DNA from: a virus
IMG/VR virus record: IMGVR_UViG_3300007346_005272
Coordinates: 1 to 52,676 of that record
Length of the DNA: 52,676 nt
Strand: one strand, 5' to 3'
Shown here in pieces: positions 8,912 through 17,772 of this stretch; the first letter of the stretch is position 1; each line of letters opens with the position of its first letter. A program made the translations under genes and the position numbers. The notes beneath the pieces are model-generated. The model had not been told where the DNA came from, ran no database searches, and was given only the letters and a program-made list of their open reading frames with translations.

Positions 8912-10459
8912 TTAAACTAGAGGATCACTCAGATTGCTCTTCGTGACCACAATGTCAATCAAATCAGCCACGCCAGAAACACGCACACCAACAGTAGCTT
9001 TAACTAGACCAGTCGCAAGCTGCGAGTTGGGGTTGTTGGTGGCATTAACCGAAACCGTGTAACCCGGATCAATTTGTGCACCTTCAATATCAAACGCAGC
9101 ATACAGACCATCCTGAAGAGCGATCGGCTGAAGGAAGTTCTTGATTGAAGAACGAATGTTTGCAAAGAGGTTGCCTCGTGCATCAATCGTGGAGAAAACA
9201 AACCGTTCCATACGATCCTCAATACCGATCACAATGTAGTTCATTGTGTCCTGCTGAGTGATGTAACGCCAGTTGGTCTCATCGTTAGAAGCCGACCGGG
9301 CACCATACACACGGATTGAGTTATTTACCTTGCGGATAGCGTTGATTCTGGCCTTATCGAGAGTTTCAGCAGTGGTAGGAGTAACGTCCTGATAAAGATC
9401 AGAAATGCCTACCGCTGAAGAAATCACACCGGCACCGGCACGCCACGGACCGCCCGCCGCATCAACCGCTTTAGCTCTAGCAGCCGCAGCGTAACTTTCC
9501 GGAGAAATGTTGATCGTGGAAGTCGTAACAGTTGACTCACCCGTCGCAAGCTCAGCAGAGTTAGGTGAAGTAACCTTAATGTGTGGCCAGTAGAAAGCCA
9601 TGCACTTAGCGTTTGCGTCAGAGTAGTACGATGAAACGCTGGTCTTAGCCGTAGCTGACGAATCACCCAGGGTGAAAGCACAAAGGGCAATACGGTTGTT
9701 GTTAGCAGCGTGGGTACGCAAAGCGTCCCAAACCGCAGTACCAGTGTAACCCGGAGCTGCAACAGCGCCACTCTTAAGGTTCACGCTGAAGCACGTTGAC
9801 ACATCCGGATCGGAATCGAATGTACCATCAAGCGCATCCACGATGTGATCCGCTGTGACTGCCGTACCATCTGACCCTCCAGAAAGGTTCGTGTCAGCAA
9901 GCGAATCTGGGTCATTCGATGAAGTTGCGTCGTCAGCAGCAACGATCAGATGACTGACCGTTGAAGAGTTGACGAACGAAACAGCATCATCAACATCCAC
10001 AAGATCACGACTAGACAGAAGAAGTGTGCTATCTAGCGAAATCTTAAGCCGGAAATAACCGGAAAGAATGTTGCTGTCATCGCTGTTGTTCTCAACAGCG
10101 ACAGAAAGGTTGTTGCCCCAAGCGCCCTTGTTCTTTGACGTAAGCGTCATAGTAGCAGAACCGCTTGAATCGTTCAACGTAATCGAAGAAGTCGCCGCAT
10201 CGTCCGCATCATAGTTGATCGCACGGAACACATAGCAACGAGAACCGCCCTCATCAAAGAAGGTCTTCACGTGGGAATACATATTCCCTGACTGGTAGTT
10301 ACCATAGTAGGTCGTGTAGTCGCTGAAGCTGCGAAGGAGCGTAGGCTCAGTCGTTGATCCACGCTCAGCAGTGCCAACCATAAACACCTGTCCAGCCACA
10401 TTGTTAGTAGTGCCCACAGGACCAGTACGCACTGCAGTGGTGACATTAACTCCCGGCAT
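8912..10459 (-). CDS. Tail sheath protein
   Basis: This 515-aa protein forms the contractile sheath. The start is set at ATG 10459 (MPGVNVTT) because GGAGG lies 6 nt before it; an ATG 12 nt further upstream would place that site inside the gene. The N-terminal GVNVTTAVRTGPVGTTNN...VFMVGTAERG and the C-terminal part (NAIRKVNNSIRVYGARS, WRYITQQDTMNYIVIGIEDR, then the VVTKSNLSDPLV end) are typical of phage tail sheaths. The middle (~100-330) is a Ser/Thr/Asp-rich variable domain that would face outwards. It proves a myovirus-type tail. Confidence 0.95.
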   Translation of the reverse strand: MPGVNVTTAVRTGPVGTTNNVAGQVFMVGTAERGSTTEPTLLRSFSDYTTYYGNYQSGNMYSHVKTFFDEGGSRCYVFRAINYDADDAATSSITLNDSSGSATMTLTSKNKGAWGNNLSVAVENNSDDSNILSGYFRLKISLDSTLLLSSRDLVDVDDAVSFVNSSTVSHLIVAADDATSSNDPDSLADTNLSGGSDGTAVTADHIVDALDGTFDSDPDVSTCFSVNLKSGAVAAPGYTGTAVWDALRTHAANNNRIALCAFTLGDSSATAKTSVSSYYSDANAKCMAFYWPHIKVTSPNSAELATGESTVTTSTINISPESYAAAARAKAVDAAGGPWRAGAGVISSAVGISDLYQDVTPTTAETLDKARINAIRKVNNSIRVYGARSASNDETNWRYITQQDTMNYIVIGIEDRMERFVFSTIDARGNLFANIRSSIKNFLQPIALQDGLYAAFDIEGAQIDPGYTVSVNATNNPNSQLATGLVKATVGVRVSGVADLIDIVVTKSNLSDPLV

Positions 10460-10592
10460 AATTGCCTCCATATTATTGTAGTTACAATACTAGTATTGAA
10501 CATGCCCTGCGGGGATACGCAAAGCGTACGCTCTATCAAATTTTATTTTACCATGCGAGAAGTAAAGTCGAGTGTAACTAACGTGACTACGG
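10460..10592 (-). promoter_or_regulatory. Leader of the tail sheath gene with 14-bp palindrome and candidate extended -10
   Basis: This gap lies between the small gene ending at 10593 and the sheath start. It holds a perfect 14-bp palindrome CAATACTAGTATTG (10485-10498), 26 nt before the sheath ATG. It also holds an inverted TACGC/GCGTA pair near 10515-10528 and an extended -10-like TGGTAAAAT on the minus strand (10545-10553). No convincing -35 box was found. The palindrome could be an operator or a 5'-UTR hairpin; which one cannot be decided by eye. Confidence 0.4.
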
Positions 10593-10808
10593 TCAAGAAT
10601 CAGATTGTTTGTTTAACTTTTCACGTTCTTCTTCGATAACAGCATCCCAATCAACAGTTCCCTTGTCGTTTAAGGGAAGACTTGTGCGTTTCACAACCTC
10701 CGCATAACGGCTCAAAACCTGTTTCCGGTACTCAAGCACATCTTCACGAGTAGGGGCTACTGTGAGAGAATAGTCTCTTAGTTCTTCAAGTTCTTCTTCT
10801 GTACTCAT
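10593..10808 (-). CDS. Small acidic protein, unknown function
   Basis: A 71-aa, highly charged, helix-rich protein (STEEELEELRDYSLTVAPTR, AVIEEEREKLNKQSDS). It follows the 61-aa gene by 4 nt and precedes the tail sheath leader, so it is co-transcribed with the 1950-aa gene. There is no obvious ribosome binding site for the ATG at 10808, which suggests translational coupling. I do not recognise a family. A minor tail or head-completion role would be guesswork. Confidence 0.6.
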   Translation of the reverse strand: MSTEEELEELRDYSLTVAPTREDVLEYRKQVLSRYAEVVKRTSLPLNDKGTVDWDAVIEEEREKLNKQSDS

Positions 10809-10812
10809 ATCG

Positions 10813-10998
10813 TTAGTCTAACTCATCTAAGGTCGCAGCGGGGTCGCTGAGTAAAGAATTCTTTTTGCGAGACTTACCGTCGTCCCAAAAATCTTGACCA
10901 GTGCGTGCTTTACGGGTGTGCCGCAACCAATAATCACTTTGTTCCCTTATCTTAGGGTCTCTTAACAGCTCTCGCCACGTTTTAGCTGATGATCTCAT
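10813..10998 (-). CDS. Small basic protein, unknown function
   Basis: A 61-aa protein rich in Arg/Lys (TWRELLRDPKIREQSDYWLR). It starts at ATG 10998 with AAAGGA at a good distance, just after the 1950-aa gene. Its C-terminal SDPAATLDELD recalls the ATLDELD that occurs inside the 1950-aa protein (residues ~1562-1568), so the two may be related or interact through that segment. Otherwise no family is recognised. Confidence 0.6.
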   Translation of the reverse strand: MRSSAKTWRELLRDPKIREQSDYWLRHTRKARTGQDFWDDGKSRKKNSLLSDPAATLDELD

Positions 10999-11010
10999 CT
11001 TTTATTCCTT

Positions 11011-14000
11011 TCAAGAAAATCTAGGCCACAAGCCCGTACTTAAATAAGCAAACACTGCTGCTTCCTTAATGTTGAAATTATAGCCGCCTTCAGGACGCTC
11101 CGATCTCCACGGCTTCAAAAGATCATTTGATAACCAGTTAACAGGTCTAGAGCTACCTAACACAACAATCTCAGATTCTTCACCCTGACCTAAAGAACCA
11201 GTAGTAATACGAGGATTATCAAGATATCCGATACCCATAATAAGTTGAGCAGGAACCACATCATGCTGAAGAACGTGGGTAGGCTCACCCAGTTCACCAA
11301 CCTCTGCCATCTGTTCTATCCTATCGTCAGCAGTACCATACTTATTGCCAGCAAACCCCAAAGCAATCCCTATGTCGGTACTCCACGACTCCAAACCGCG
11401 AGTCACAGATGGTTCACGTCCACTAGGAAGCCCGTCGTCATCCCCAACAACATTCGGGATGTAAGTACCTCTAAACACACTAAGTTCAGTAATACCCGCA
11501 TCTTCCAAGTATTTCTGTGTTGTGGAATACTGACCTCTAACCCAAGCATCAATAAACGGTGTCAGAAGTTCTTGAATTTCAAAAATTTCTTCTATACCGG
11601 CATCAATCTCTGAGGGTTCATGAGAAACATCAATATCAAACTCTTCTCCCAAAACTGTTTTAACACGTTCAGATAAGAAGTCCCAATGGAACACTTCACT
11701 TCGCGCTTCACCCCAATGGATTTGAATAGCTTTAGCAATCCGACTCCCCACCCATGCTTCATTCTCAGTCACTTCTTTTTCATACTCTCTCATTTGTGAA
11801 GGAGTAAAACCAGTAGTATCTCGTTGACGTGAAGTAATTAAATCATTTATTGCAGCAAAAATTTCATACGTTGCATCAGTACGTTGTTTACCAGAAAGAG
11901 AACCACCAAGCTCAAACGCTTCCTCTAGCTTTTTCTGCAACGGCAACAAATCATCCTCAGTAGACAATTCCGCCACCACCGTTTTTAATGCTTTCTGATC
12001 TTCCCTTAAATGCACACCATCCACAACATCAGCCACAGGACGAGGCTTTCCTTCATGAATATCTGGAACAGAAGAGCCAGTCAAACGATCTTTATCCCAA
12101 CCCGTCAGTTTTTCAGGCCCTGGAGGAAGCCCAAAATCTGGCGCAGACGAACGAACCGTATCCAACTCATCAAGCGTGGCAGTCATATCATCCACAATCG
12201 TGGGACGAGCTTCGCTTTGAACAATTTCTACAGCTTCAGGAATAGTACGCCACTCGCCCATTCCCGAAACCTGCCAACCGCGTGCCCCGTCAACTGACGG
12301 ATTCACCGTAACGACACCAACTTCATTAGGGTCAAGATCAGCGTACGCCTGATAATTAGGAGTCCAAAACAGAGGGTCGGGACGGTTCGGAACATTGTAC
12401 TGCCGCCAATACGAATATTCTCTATAGAAATCTCCACGCTCTTCCATCGTAGACGGCGTAGCTGATAAAAGTCTCTTTCTCTCATTTTCTGGCATGCTCT
12501 TAGTCCAGGCAGCGATCTCCGACTTCATTCGCTCCACGGCAGCTGGCCCCGTATCGTCACGGACAGCTTCACGCATTTCATGAATACCACGAACGATCGA
12601 ATCCGCAACCAACGGGTCAGTCGTAAAGCTAATAGCGTCGGATACGCCGCCGCCCAACCCTGCAGGAACTTCACCTGATTCGTCTCTTAACTGGGCACGA
12701 GTTTTAAACCCTCCATCTTGCAAACCACTCAAACCTGTAGTTACATGTAACAATCCTTGTGGAAGGTTTTCCCACATGCCTCTCTCAGCCCTAGCGGAAT
12801 AACCATACCGCTGCCACGCCTCCGACCTCTCATCATTTTCAGTACCCCAAACCTCTCTAGGGTTACCTATGTCAATCTTATTTAGTACGATAGCCCGAGT
12901 GATTTCAGCTTGCCAAGCCTTTTCGATTTCACGCCTAACTGTCATAGCCGCATCAGCGTCATCCGATGGCAGGGCATCGTAAACTGATCCAATATCAGCA
13001 AGGCCGGGTCGCTCATCTCTAGGCACGGGTAAACCATCATCAGCAATAACTTGCGTCTTAAACAACTCAGGACGCTCTCTCAATAATTCAACACCACGCT
13101 CCCATGTTACCTTCCCCTCTTCAGTATAGCCGACAGGAGGAGGCCCAGGCACCCAAAAACCGCCATCATCAGTTTCGACAACACCTCCCCCAGGAATCTC
13201 CGTAGACTCTGGAACGATATCATCAACCGACCGGGCCATAACCGAAGCCACTTCATCCTCAGCATCATCCAAATCATCAATCATTTCAGAAACAGCATCA
13301 TCCCGATCAGAACGCAACTGATCAGACAAACCACGCAACTCAGCCAAACGCTCCTTCTGCCGCAAAAACTCAGGAATCTTACCCTCATACTCGGCAAACT
13401 CTTCACGCTGACGCTCCAACCCCGCAACAGGATCAAGACCATCCAACGGCACATCATTCTCATCCATATAATCCAACAAACGCCACAACACCTGACCCGT
13501 CATCTCCGAATCAGCATCAGCCGTATGCCACGAGAAATCCTCCAACCCGAAAAACTCCTGCAACTTCTTCAACGAAGCACTACCCGGACCATCCTCAACC
13601 CCAGCACGCTTAGCAATATTGCCCAAACCCATCGTGTCAAAATACGTCACCTCATCCAAATCAAACGACGGCACACCATCAGGATCATGACGCTGACGCT
13701 CCAACTCCATACGCTTCAAATCAAACGCAGCATTATGCGCCATAAACACCACATCAGAACCATCAGAATCGCCATTAGCAAAACGCATAAACTCCTGCAA
13801 CACCGTAGGCATATCAGGCTGCTTCGCCAAAAACTCCGGAGACATAGGCTTACCATCAGCATCAATCAAATTCGCTTGAGACCAATCAGACAACTCATCA
13901 TACTCCACATTCACATACATGGAGAAACGATCAACAATCACACCATCAACATAAACCACGCCACCCAACTGAACAATACGGTCCTCATCAACCTCATCCG

Positions 14001-16863
14001 GATCCATACGCCCAGCAGTCTCCGTATCAAAAACCACCACACGCTTACCCTTAAGAAGCTGCGACACCTCTCTCCACGAAGTCGCCTCAGCCAACTCATC
14101 ACGCAAACCAGAACCAGCAAGATGCGGAGGAGGAGAGAACGGTGCCCACACCTTATCTACAAGAACACCATCTCTAAACAACTCAGGTTCGTCTACCTGT
14201 GCCTGAGCTAACTCGCCAAGAATTCTATTCTTCCGATCTTCCGACTCGGCATCAGAAAGCATTTGAGACGTGGCTGAAGGATCACTCGCAACCCTAGGAA
14301 GCAAGCTGCCACGCTGCTTCCCCTGATCTACATCCCTCACCACTCGACGGGCTTCGTAAGTGGAGTAGGCAGTATCTGCTTCTTGTCTACCTGCCAAAGC
14401 AGTCAAAGGAGGAAGGTCGTCTTCAGACCAGTCACGGTCCGTCAAAATAAACTTAAGCTCCTCAGGAATAATCTGCTTCGAATACTTGTCAAACATCTGA
14501 GGAAGATTGCTTTCTTCTCCGTCTGTACCTGCCGGAATTCTTCGCCTTCCTGTAACGTGAGCCGAAATTACTTCCGCTAAAACTTCCATGCTTTCAGTCC
14601 GCTCCATCCGCCTCTTGAGTAACGGATCTAAGCCGGGAGTGTTTTGTGAGACACCATACTTTATTTGAATATAATCATTAGGCGTATAACCCAAAATAGA
14701 AGATACGTAAGCATGGTCAGTGCTCCTCGTCCGTAATTCAAAATCTCTATTGTAAGTCTCAAGCCACGGCCTATTTTCACTTATCCACTGTTGGGGAGCT
14801 TGACGAATAGGTGAATCATTTCTAAAAATGTAATCACCATTTCTTTCTTGTCTGTCAAGCTCACGAAGAGCTTCTTGCCTACGACTTAACGTCTCTGTTA
14901 AAATAGTAACTCTACGAGCATTCTCAGGATCGTCTATCTGTTTCTGAATATTTTCGATCTCGCCCTCAAGACGTATCTTCTCTCTAAAGAAAGCATCTGC
15001 AGCCAACAAAGAATCAATCCGGTGAACCGCTTCATGCACAGCAACTTGGTCTAGAGGTGTTTCAGATAAGCCCACCTCCTGAAAATCATTACGCAACCTT
15101 CCAAGCGTAGCTAAACTCTTTAACCCCAAAGGAATATCTACACCATCAGGCCCATCATCAGGATTAAACCTCTTAATGGTACCGGCTTTCCGATCAATAA
15201 CTAAATGCTCATCTAAGCCCAACATTTGCGGAGTGAGGACTAACACGCCAGTTGCAGAATTAAACGTACCACCAATTTTATTGTCATCAAGCAGTTCAAT
15301 ACGAAGTTCTGTTGGACGATACTCAGGACTTAGACCATCTGTAGACTTTCTAATTTTACGCAACAAATCTTCATTCTCTGCACCGCCAGGAATGAAACGT
15401 AAAATGCCCTGCATTTTTTTATCTTTCAGGGTTTCCTCCGTAAACACGACTTTGATATCTTGTGGCTTAGTAACTTCTTTAAGCTCAGTTTTCAACTCAG
15501 CTAAACGTTCACGAAGCTGAGAAGCTAATGGATGTTCGCCGTCAGCCTCAAGTCTCTGAATTGCAATCTCACCTGTTTCAATGTCTCTCAAAACCTGACT
15601 AATAACATCAAAATTCTGATACTGTCCACTTAACTCACCGGCACGTTCAACTAACCGATTCTCAGGAATTATCCCCAAAGTAGAACTAAGCTCAGTAGCC
15701 TCATCAGCACGCCGTGCAGCTAAATCCGACTTTGCGCTAGCTACCGTCTGACCAATACTATCGCTACGACGCCTAAAAGCATGGCCTGTATAATATTCGT
15801 AATCTTTAAATCCGGCATTCTGTAAAAATAGCCTATCTATCAATTCGGGATTATCAGCCATGTACTGCAGCTGGTTTGCAAGACCCAAATGGGTTTCAGT
15901 GCTGCCCGTAGAAGCTGTATTCCTATCTAACCAATCAGCATGGTAACGAACCTTATCAAAATCATCAGCAGCATAAGCATTAATTAATTCTTTTATATGA
16001 TGATCGTGCCAAGTCGTCACAGGCAACGCAGCGGCCATCGCTTGTAAGAACCGAACGTCATCCTCGTCAACTGTCTCGATCATGTCTGCTACAGATCGCC
16101 TCCGTCTGCGTGCTTCATCTTCTAAAAACTTTAAGCGAGAACGAAAACGGCTAATAGATTGTCTATCGCCATCACGAAGCATAGCAGCCATACTTTCACC
16201 CAAAGTAAAGTTCGCATAGCGGTAAGAAGGAGACTCCCCGCTTCGGCCCGTAGGCTTGCCGTGTAACCGCTCTTCCATGTACTGAAACAGTGTGATGCGG
16301 TTACGACGCTCCGCAATATCTATTGCAGCTGCCCGCTTAACAGGAATATTATTTAAACCCCGTAGCCGATCTTGAGACGCTTGAGTTATTAAACCACTTT
16401 CAACAGCTTCATCCGATAAAAGGTACTCAATCTTCGGACGAAAAGCGGCAAGGGCAGCGGAACCTTTATCAGTTGACACATCCACTACATCCACATCATC
16501 AACCGCATCATCAAAACGAGCCGACTCAGCCAACGACGGCCCCAAAACCCCACGAGGCAAAATGCCCTGAGACTCCAAAAGCGAAGGCGAATCATCAGCC
16601 AACGTCCCCAAAGATCCACCCAACGTAGTAGAATCAGTATCTCTAAACGACGGCGTAAAATCCCAAACAGACCCGTCAGCACGAACAAACTCTACACGAC
16701 CACGATCAACCTGACCGTACTCGCTCCAAATCTCACCCGTATCAATAAAGCGCAAATACGCCCCTTTAGGGCGCTCCCAAATCGTTCCATCCTGAACAAG
16801 ACCATCAAGGTCACCGTCACGAGGAAACGGCACAAAAGGTACAACACGAGGTTTCCTAGCCAT
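11011..16863 (-). CDS. Giant 'polyvalent' protein: metallopeptidase motif, DEDDh exonuclease, two ADP-ribosyltransferase-like regions
   Basis: This 1950-aa soluble protein has no membrane segments. Domains in order: residues 15-32 hold DGDLDGLVQDGTIWERP, a motif common at the start of phage multidomain proteins. Residues ~480-800 are a metallopeptidase-like region with H610-E-A-V-H614 and a likely third ligand E764 in EVLAEVISAHV. Residues ~938-1140 are a DnaQ-like DEDDh 3'-5' exonuclease (D946/E948 in VVFDTETAG, D1048 in AHNAAFDLK, H1113/D1118 in HTADADSE). Residues ~1370-1550 look like an ADP-ribosyltransferase (ART)-like fold (H1373 in LLHVTTGL, ISFTTD, GEWR 1536-1539). Residues ~1790-1910 match an R-S-E ART (R1798 in VFRGTY, S1826-W-S-T-D, E1896-S-E1898). 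Such chains are described as polyvalent proteins ejected with phage DNA. ATG at 16863 follows TATAAT by 7 nt, suggesting a leaderless mRNA. Confidence 0.85.
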   Translation of the reverse strand: MARKPRVVPFVPFPRDGDLDGLVQDGTIWERPKGAYLRFIDTGEIWSEYGQVDRGRVEFVRADGSVWDFTPSFRDTDSTTLGGSLGTLADDSPSLLESQGILPRGVLGPSLAESARFDDAVDDVDVVDVSTDKGSAALAAFRPKIEYLLSDEAVESGLITQASQDRLRGLNNIPVKRAAAIDIAERRNRITLFQYMEERLHGKPTGRSGESPSYRYANFTLGESMAAMLRDGDRQSISRFRSRLKFLEDEARRRRRSVADMIETVDEDDVRFLQAMAAALPVTTWHDHHIKELINAYAADDFDKVRYHADWLDRNTASTGSTETHLGLANQLQYMADNPELIDRLFLQNAGFKDYEYYTGHAFRRRSDSIGQTVASAKSDLAARRADEATELSSTLGIIPENRLVERAGELSGQYQNFDVISQVLRDIETGEIAIQRLEADGEHPLASQLRERLAELKTELKEVTKPQDIKVVFTEETLKDKKMQGILRFIPGGAENEDLLRKIRKSTDGLSPEYRPTELRIELLDDNKIGGTFNSATGVLVLTPQMLGLDEHLVIDRKAGTIKRFNPDDGPDGVDIPLGLKSLATLGRLRNDFQEVGLSETPLDQVAVHEAVHRIDSLLAADAFFREKIRLEGEIENIQKQIDDPENARRVTILTETLSRRQEALRELDRQERNGDYIFRNDSPIRQAPQQWISENRPWLETYNRDFELRTRSTDHAYVSSILGYTPNDYIQIKYGVSQNTPGLDPLLKRRMERTESMEVLAEVISAHVTGRRRIPAGTDGEESNLPQMFDKYSKQIIPEELKFILTDRDWSEDDLPPLTALAGRQEADTAYSTYEARRVVRDVDQGKQRGSLLPRVASDPSATSQMLSDAESEDRKNRILGELAQAQVDEPELFRDGVLVDKVWAPFSPPPHLAGSGLRDELAEATSWREVSQLLKGKRVVVFDTETAGRMDPDEVDEDRIVQLGGVVYVDGVIVDRFSMYVNVEYDELSDWSQANLIDADGKPMSPEFLAKQPDMPTVLQEFMRFANGDSDGSDVVFMAHNAAFDLKRMELERQRHDPDGVPSFDLDEVTYFDTMGLGNIAKRAGVEDGPGSASLKKLQEFFGLEDFSWHTADADSEMTGQVLWRLLDYMDENDVPLDGLDPVAGLERQREEFAEYEGKIPEFLRQKERLAELRGLSDQLRSDRDDAVSEMIDDLDDAEDEVASVMARSVDDIVPESTEIPGGGVVETDDGGFWVPGPPPVGYTEEGKVTWERGVELLRERPELFKTQVIADDGLPVPRDERPGLADIGSVYDALPSDDADAAMTVRREIEKAWQAEITRAIVLNKIDIGNPREVWGTENDERSEAWQRYGYSARAERGMWENLPQGLLHVTTGLSGLQDGGFKTRAQLRDESGEVPAGLGGGVSDAISFTTDPLVADSIVRGIHEMREAVRDDTGPAAVERMKSEIAAWTKSMPENERKRLLSATPSTMEERGDFYREYSYWRQYNVPNRPDPLFWTPNYQAYADLDPNEVGVVTVNPSVDGARGWQVSGMGEWRTIPEAVEIVQSEARPTIVDDMTATLDELDTVRSSAPDFGLPPGPEKLTGWDKDRLTGSSVPDIHEGKPRPVADVVDGVHLREDQKALKTVVAELSTEDDLLPLQKKLEEAFELGGSLSGKQRTDATYEIFAAINDLITSRQRDTTGFTPSQMREYEKEVTENEAWVGSRIAKAIQIHWGEARSEVFHWDFLSERVKTVLGEEFDIDVSHEPSEIDAGIEEIFEIQELLTPFIDAWVRGQYSTTQKYLEDAGITELSVFRGTYIPNVVGDDDGLPSGREPSVTRGLESWSTDIGIALGFAGNKYGTADDRIEQMAEVGELGEPTHVLQHDVVPAQLIMGIGYLDNPRITTGSLGQGEESEIVVLGSSRPVNWLSNDLLKPWRSERPEGGYNFNIKEAAVFAYLSTGLWPRFS

Positions 16864-16870
16864 ACTATCT

Positions 16871-16876
16871 ATTATA
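16871..16876 (-). promoter_or_regulatory. -10 box for leaderless transcription of the 1950-aa gene
   Basis: TATAAT on the minus strand is followed by exactly 7 nt and then the ATG at 16863. There is no ribosome binding site before that ATG. No good -35 box is seen at 16-18 bp. The same spacing occurs at 20643, 21067 and 24240. Confidence 0.5.
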
Positions 16877-16888
16877 GCTCAACCGGAC

Positions 16889-17761
16889 CTACGAAGACGG
16901 CGTGACCTCTAACGAACTTGCAGAATATGCGCCAGTACCGCCAGCATTCAAAGCAGCCACCCGGAACTTGTAACCAGTCCCGTTCGTCAAACCAGTCACC
17001 CGATAGAAACCCTCGACCGAACTTGTATCGGCAACAGCAGTAGACCACGTGTCACCATCATCAGTGCTTTGCTGAATCTTGTAACCAGTGATCTCATGAA
17101 CACCACCATTCCACGTGGCCTCAAGCCAAGACAGCGTAACTTCAGTATCGCCCGCAACCGCTACAAGGTTTGTGGGGGCATTCGGAGTAGCCGCCATCTT
17201 TTCTACAGTAATCTCAGAGGACTGCATAGTGCCTAGTGCAGTGCGGGTCAGAGTTTCTTCAAGGGTCAAAGAGTAACCTATGTATGACCCTGCCAGTAGT
17301 CGCTCACCTTTAATCAAAGTTAAATCAGAGAACTGCTCTACAATAGTCCCCTCATCAATCTTTGGCGAGCACGATACGTCAGTATCGTAAGCAGAAAGCG
17401 AGGGATGATCCATCAATGCTTCACGAACAACAGTTGTCAAGTTATCTCGCTGATCGGTGACAGTCTGAGCACCCGCATCCCGAACCCAAACATAGGTACG
17501 CATATCGTACACAACCTGCAAATCCGGATCAAACCCCGCCGTATAACCAGCTCGATTAATAGAATCAGTGCTCATGACAATAGTAATAATCGTCGGCCAT
17601 CTATCAAGCTGAAACGGCTCATGGCTAACATACAAACGAGGATCAGGCAACTGACTGGCGCTCAGGTTCCAATGGTTCCTGTAAGCAACCAGCCTAGAAG
17701 GCAGATCTGCTGCTAAATAATTGGTAACAAACTGTTTAGCCAAACGGCTTCCACTCATCAT
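16889..17761 (-). CDS. Tail terminator-like protein fused to a fibronectin type III domain
   Basis: This 290-aa protein has two parts. Residues ~1-190 (LAKQFVTNYLAADLPSRL, YDMRTYVWVRDAGAQ, a DNLTTVVREALMDHP helix) have the size and pattern of tail terminator/gpU-like proteins, encoded after the neck proteins. Residues ~193-288 are a classic FnIII domain: APTNLVAVAGDTEVTLSW, ITGYKIQQSTDDG, YRVTGLTNGTGYKFRVAALN. Ig-like and FnIII add-ons on virion proteins are usually surface exposed and may help adhesion. Start ATG at 17761 (Met-Met). It is encoded in series with the tail-completion protein and precedes the 1950-aa gene. Confidence 0.7.
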   Translation of the reverse strand: MMSGSRLAKQFVTNYLAADLPSRLVAYRNHWNLSASQLPDPRLYVSHEPFQLDRWPTIITIVMSTDSINRAGYTAGFDPDLQVVYDMRTYVWVRDAGAQTVTDQRDNLTTVVREALMDHPSLSAYDTDVSCSPKIDEGTIVEQFSDLTLIKGERLLAGSYIGYSLTLEETLTRTALGTMQSSEITVEKMAATPNAPTNLVAVAGDTEVTLSWLEATWNGGVHEITGYKIQQSTDDGDTWSTAVADTSSVEGFYRVTGLTNGTGYKFRVAALNAGGTGAYSASSLEVTPSS

Positions 17762-17772
17762 AATTCAAACAC

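Noticed and set aside
13525-14211. 228-codon plus-strand frame rich in His/Ile/Arg
   Set aside because: Antisense to the exonuclease region of the 1950-aa protein; composition is the typical shadow of Asp/Glu/Val codons.
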